16,014 nucleotides of DNA from an uncultured Lachnospiraceae bacterium (lineage in GTDB: Bacteria; Bacillota; Clostridia; Lachnospirales; Lachnospiraceae). Shown piece after piece: positions 13,830 through 16,014 of the stretch. The notes below the pieces were generated by a model. It worked only from the letters and a program-made list of their open reading frames with translations, ran no database searches and had not been told where the DNA came from. Location: contig CAKRNI010000043.1 in assembly GCA_934370915.1 (NCBI GenBank), forward strand, positions 1 to 16,014, read 5' to 3'. The translations under genes were made by a program, and so were the position numbers. Numbering within the stretch: the first letter of the stretch is position 1; every line of letters begins with the position of its first letter.

Positions 13830-15194
13830 TTACTTTCCCTGCCGCGCCTTTAACGGGGCAATTTCTTTCCGGTATACATGGAGAAGGCATGCGCCGCTGA
13901 AGATGATGGCAAAAACATCTGCGATCGGGAAGGCGAACCATACCATGTGGAGACCGCTGATCTTTGCAAAGATAAATGCTGCCGGCAGAAGAATCACGAG
14001 CTGACGGAAAACAGATACCCATAAGCTCAGCATGCCGTGTCCCAATGCCTGAAACATGGAAGAGCAGACGATGGAGCAGCCCGCGAAAAGGAAACTTATG
14101 GAGATGATCCGAAGCGCCGGGATACCGATCGAGAGCATGGTGTCGGAAGCACTGAAGATCATTAAGAGCTTATCCGGCATGAGCTGGAAGACAGCGAAGC
14201 CGAGGAGCATGATCGTTGTGGCATATACAGCGGCAAGCTTTACGGTTCCCATAATACGGTCCGGTTTTCCGGCACCGAAGTTGTAAGCGATGATCGGAAC
14301 CGTACCGTTGTTTAAACCGAAGACCGGCATAAAGATAAAGCTCTGGAGCTTGAAGTAGACGCCGAATACAGCGGTTGCCGTTGAGGAGAAGGCGATGAGG
14401 ATCTTGTTGATTCCAAAGGTCATGACACTTCCGATAGATGCCATGATGATGGAAGGAATTCCTACTGCGTAAATGTGGCTGATGATCTCGCCGTTTGGCT
14501 TAAAGCTCCTGAGGGAGATCGTGATCTCATGGTTTTTCGTCTTGTTTAAGTAGATACCGAGACAGAAGGCGATGATCTGTCCGAAGACGGTAGCGCCTGC
14601 GGCACCGGCAATTCCCAGAGCCGGCGCACCGAAATAGCCGAAGATCAGGATCGGGTCAAGAATGATATTGATGATGGCACCGAGTCCCTGAGTGTACATG
14701 GAGTAGATGGTCTTTCCGGTAGACTGAAGGAGACGTTCACAGGCAATCTCCATGAAGAGTCCGAAGGAAGCCAGAGTACAGACTCTTAAATAGGTAGTTC
14801 CGAGATCTACGATCTCCTCGATATCGGTCTGGAGACGGAAGAACTGTCTTGCAAAGAAGAGGCCGAAGAGCGCAAATAAGATGTAACTCATAGCTGCGAG
14901 GAACAGTGCGTGGTCCGCGATCCTGTTGGCGCGCTCAAAGTTCTTTTCACCGAGGTTTCTTGAGAGGGCGGCGTTGACACCGACACCGGTTCCGGTTGCC
15001 ACGGCGATCATCAGGTTCTGGGCCGGAAAGGCCAGAGATACAGCGGTCAGGGCATTTTCACTCAGCTGTGCGACGAACATACTGTCCACAATGTTATAGA
15101 GTGCCTGGACGAGCATGGAGATCATCATCGGCACGGACATGGAGATCAGAAGCCGGTTTAAGGGCATGACGCCCATTTTGTTTTCTGTTGCCAT
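13830..15194 (-). CDS. MATE-family multidrug/toxin efflux transporter
   Basis: The product has 454 residues with about twelve hydrophobic segments, the usual MATE length. It exports cationic or other compounds using a Na+ or H+ gradient; the substrate is not visible. Typical stretches are PLNRLLISMSVPMMISMLVQALYNIVDSMFVAQL near the N-terminus, LAFPAQNLMIAVATGTGVGVNAALSRNLGEKN (about residues 58-89) and the mid-protein GIPSIIMASIGSVMTFGINK. I chose ATG 15194: AAAGGAG lies about 8 nt before it, and the promoter at 15285-15313 puts the transcript start downstream of the longer in-frame ATG at 15368. A hairpin sits in the leader. It diverges from the NudC-like gene. Confidence 0.92.
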   Translation of the reverse strand: MATENKMGVMPLNRLLISMSVPMMISMLVQALYNIVDSMFVAQLSENALTAVSLAFPAQNLMIAVATGTGVGVNAALSRNLGEKNFERANRIADHALFLAAMSYILFALFGLFFARQFFRLQTDIEEIVDLGTTYLRVCTLASFGLFMEIACERLLQSTGKTIYSMYTQGLGAIINIILDPILIFGYFGAPALGIAGAAGATVFGQIIAFCLGIYLNKTKNHEITISLRSFKPNGEIISHIYAVGIPSIIMASIGSVMTFGINKILIAFSSTATAVFGVYFKLQSFIFMPVFGLNNGTVPIIAYNFGAGKPDRIMGTVKLAAVYATTIMLLGFAVFQLMPDKLLMIFSASDTMLSIGIPALRIISISFLFAGCSIVCSSMFQALGHGMLSLWVSVFRQLVILLPAAFIFAKISGLHMVWFAFPIADVFAIIFSGACLLHVYRKEIAPLKARQGK

Positions 15195-15221
15195 TAGGGT
15201 AACTCCTTTCGTAAAACATAG

Positions 15222-15248
15222 ATAACCGTGAAGAAGTTTCACGGTTAC
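15222..15248 (-). promoter_or_regulatory. Hairpin in the MATE leader
   Basis: A perfect 10-bp stem, TAACCGTGAA and TTCACGGTTA (15223-15232 and 15238-15247), has a 5-nt loop, between the transcript start and the ribosome site. It has the same length as the palindromes at 463 and 11431 and matches the first at 19 of 27 positions, so it may be a distant member. Confidence 0.55.
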
Positions 15249-15284
15249 AAACGTACATTTCCCCACAAAGGGACACTGAATGGC

Positions 15285-15313
15285 ATTATAAGGCAAATGG
15301 ACACGTTCGTCAA
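15285..15313 (-). promoter_or_regulatory. SigA-like promoter of the MATE gene
   Basis: TTGACG (15313-15308), a 17-bp spacer and a perfect TATAAT (15290-15285) lie on the - strand. The leader is about 85 nt and holds the hairpin at 15222-15248. Confidence 0.85.
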
Positions 15314-15339
15314 CCGGAACGGCAATATGTTTTGATGGA

Positions 15340-15368
15340 TTGACAAAAATGAAAGCCCGTCGTATCAT
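15340..15368 (+). promoter_or_regulatory. SigA-like promoter of the NudC-like gene
   Basis: A perfect TTGACA (15340-15345), a 17-bp spacer and TATCAT (15363-15368) lie on the + strand. It is back to back with the MATE promoter, with about 26 bp between the two -35 boxes. Confidence 0.85.
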
Positions 15369-15469
15369 TGAAATGATGTGAAAATTTCAGAGGCTCTGTC
15401 CGCGCAGCCGCAGGGAACTGTATGCTGTGGGGATATGGAAGCCCGTGTCAACGAATAAGGAGAATCAGA

Positions 15470-16014
15470 ATGATCCAGGATATCACCCCGCATAAATTTG
15501 ATCTGACCTACGGACAGCCGAAGGCGAAGGATGAGGACTTTGTCCTTTATATAAAGAAGAGCAGGACACTTTTGAGAAAGGTAGATGAGGATAATCACGA
15601 GATCCCGCAGTTTTCCGATTTCCCGGAGGATAAGGAGACACTGAAGGAGAATGCGTATTACCTTTTTGCCATTGACGGAAACCACTATTACTATGTGACA
15701 GAGATGCCGGAACATGCTTCAGATGCGTATGAGCTCTGCCCAACCGCGGCGTACCGGAAGATGCATCCGATGTATCAGGCGTTTGCAGGGATCACGGCAA
15801 CCCAGATCCATCGTTTCAAGGAGAGCAGAAAGTACTGCGGATGCTGCGGACATCTGATGGAGAACAGCAAGACCGAGCGTGCTCTTGTCTGCCCGGAGTG
15901 TGGACAGACGGAATACCCGAAGATCTCCCCGGCTGTGATCGTTGCGATTTCTGACGGGGACAGACTTTTGATGTCCAGATACCGCGTGAACAACAACCCG
16001 TACCGCGGATACGC
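15470..16014 (+). CDS. NudC-like NAD+ diphosphatase (N-terminal part, cut by window end)
   Basis: 181 codons are visible. The ATG at 15470 follows AAGGAG by about 8 nt. The N-terminal region (about 1-118) is the NudC-type leading domain. A zinc ribbon follows with CGCC (C123, C126) and CPEC (C141, C144), then YPKISPAVIVAI, the start of the Nudix fold. The Nudix box itself lies beyond the window. The enzyme family hydrolyses NAD(H) to AMP and NMN(H), and some members remove NAD caps from RNA. The zinc ribbon plus PxxxPxVI junction separates it from simple Nudix hydrolases. It has its own promoter at 15340-15368. Confidence 0.88.
   Translation, partial: MIQDITPHKFDLTYGQPKAKDEDFVLYIKKSRTLLRKVDEDNHEIPQFSDFPEDKETLKENAYYLFAIDGNHYYYVTEMPEHASDAYELCPTAAYRKMHPMYQAFAGITATQIHRFKESRKYCGCCGHLMENSKTERALVCPECGQTEYPKISPAVIVAISDGDRLLMSRYRVNNNPYRGY

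Noticed and set aside
15195..15368. 58-residue N-terminal extension of the MATE protein
   Set aside because: The TATAAT-type promoter lies inside it, so the transcript starts downstream; ATG 15194 has its own ribosome site and a standard MATE N-terminus.

Overview
The window reads as a chromosomal segment of a low-to-mid GC Gram-positive anaerobe, most likely a Lachnospiraceae-type Clostridia. This rests on strong AGGAGG-type ribosome sites, SigA-like promoters, LPXTG-like sorting signals with a class B sortase, an AgrC/AgrA-like pair, a DUF5348-like protein and SDAV repeats near the start of a secreted protein. No rRNA, tRNA, CRISPR array, transposase or phage gene was seen. The genus cannot be named from the sequence alone.

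Layout. 1-453 is the C-terminal part of an AGCS-type sodium:amino-acid symporter, closed by a 27-bp palindrome and a strong bidirectional terminator. 788-6827 is a four-gene sortase-assembled pilus operon on the + strand: a 1236-aa cell-wall-anchored surface protein, a signal-peptidase-like protein, a two-domain isopeptide pilin of the FctA/Spy0128 type, and a class B sortase. The order matches the streptococcal FCT-3 type (cpa-sipA-fctA-srtC2). Converging on it from the - strand (8846-6793) is a LytTR response regulator with an AgrC-like GHKL kinase. A pair of 9-bp direct repeats at LytTR-type spacing lies just before the pilus promoter, so this pair may control the pilus. Divergent from the regulator is a 42-codon reading frame ended by an in-frame TAG, with its own ribosome site and terminator.

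9247-11147 (-) encodes an OmpR-type response regulator and EnvZ-type kinase. 11150-11488 carries a 133-bp MITE-like element with terminal inverted repeats and a 7-bp target duplication. Next come a small alarmone synthetase (11489-12082, +), a DUF5348-like hypothetical protein (-), and two small XRE-type HTH proteins that converge and overlap at their 3' ends. The first of these sits behind duplicated dyads that look like operators. After a structured hairpin element flanked by direct repeats, a MATE efflux transporter (-) and a NudC-like NAD diphosphatase (+, cut by the window end) diverge from a clear pair of SigA-like promoters.

The most interesting parts are: (i) the pilus cluster whose signal-peptidase-like member keeps the catalytic Ser but has Arg where the general-base Lys should be; (ii) the candidate LytTR sites linking the adjacent AgrCA-like pair to it; (iii) the amber-interrupted small gene beside that pair; and (iv) several small palindromic or MITE-like repeats, two of which show paired (compensatory) base changes.
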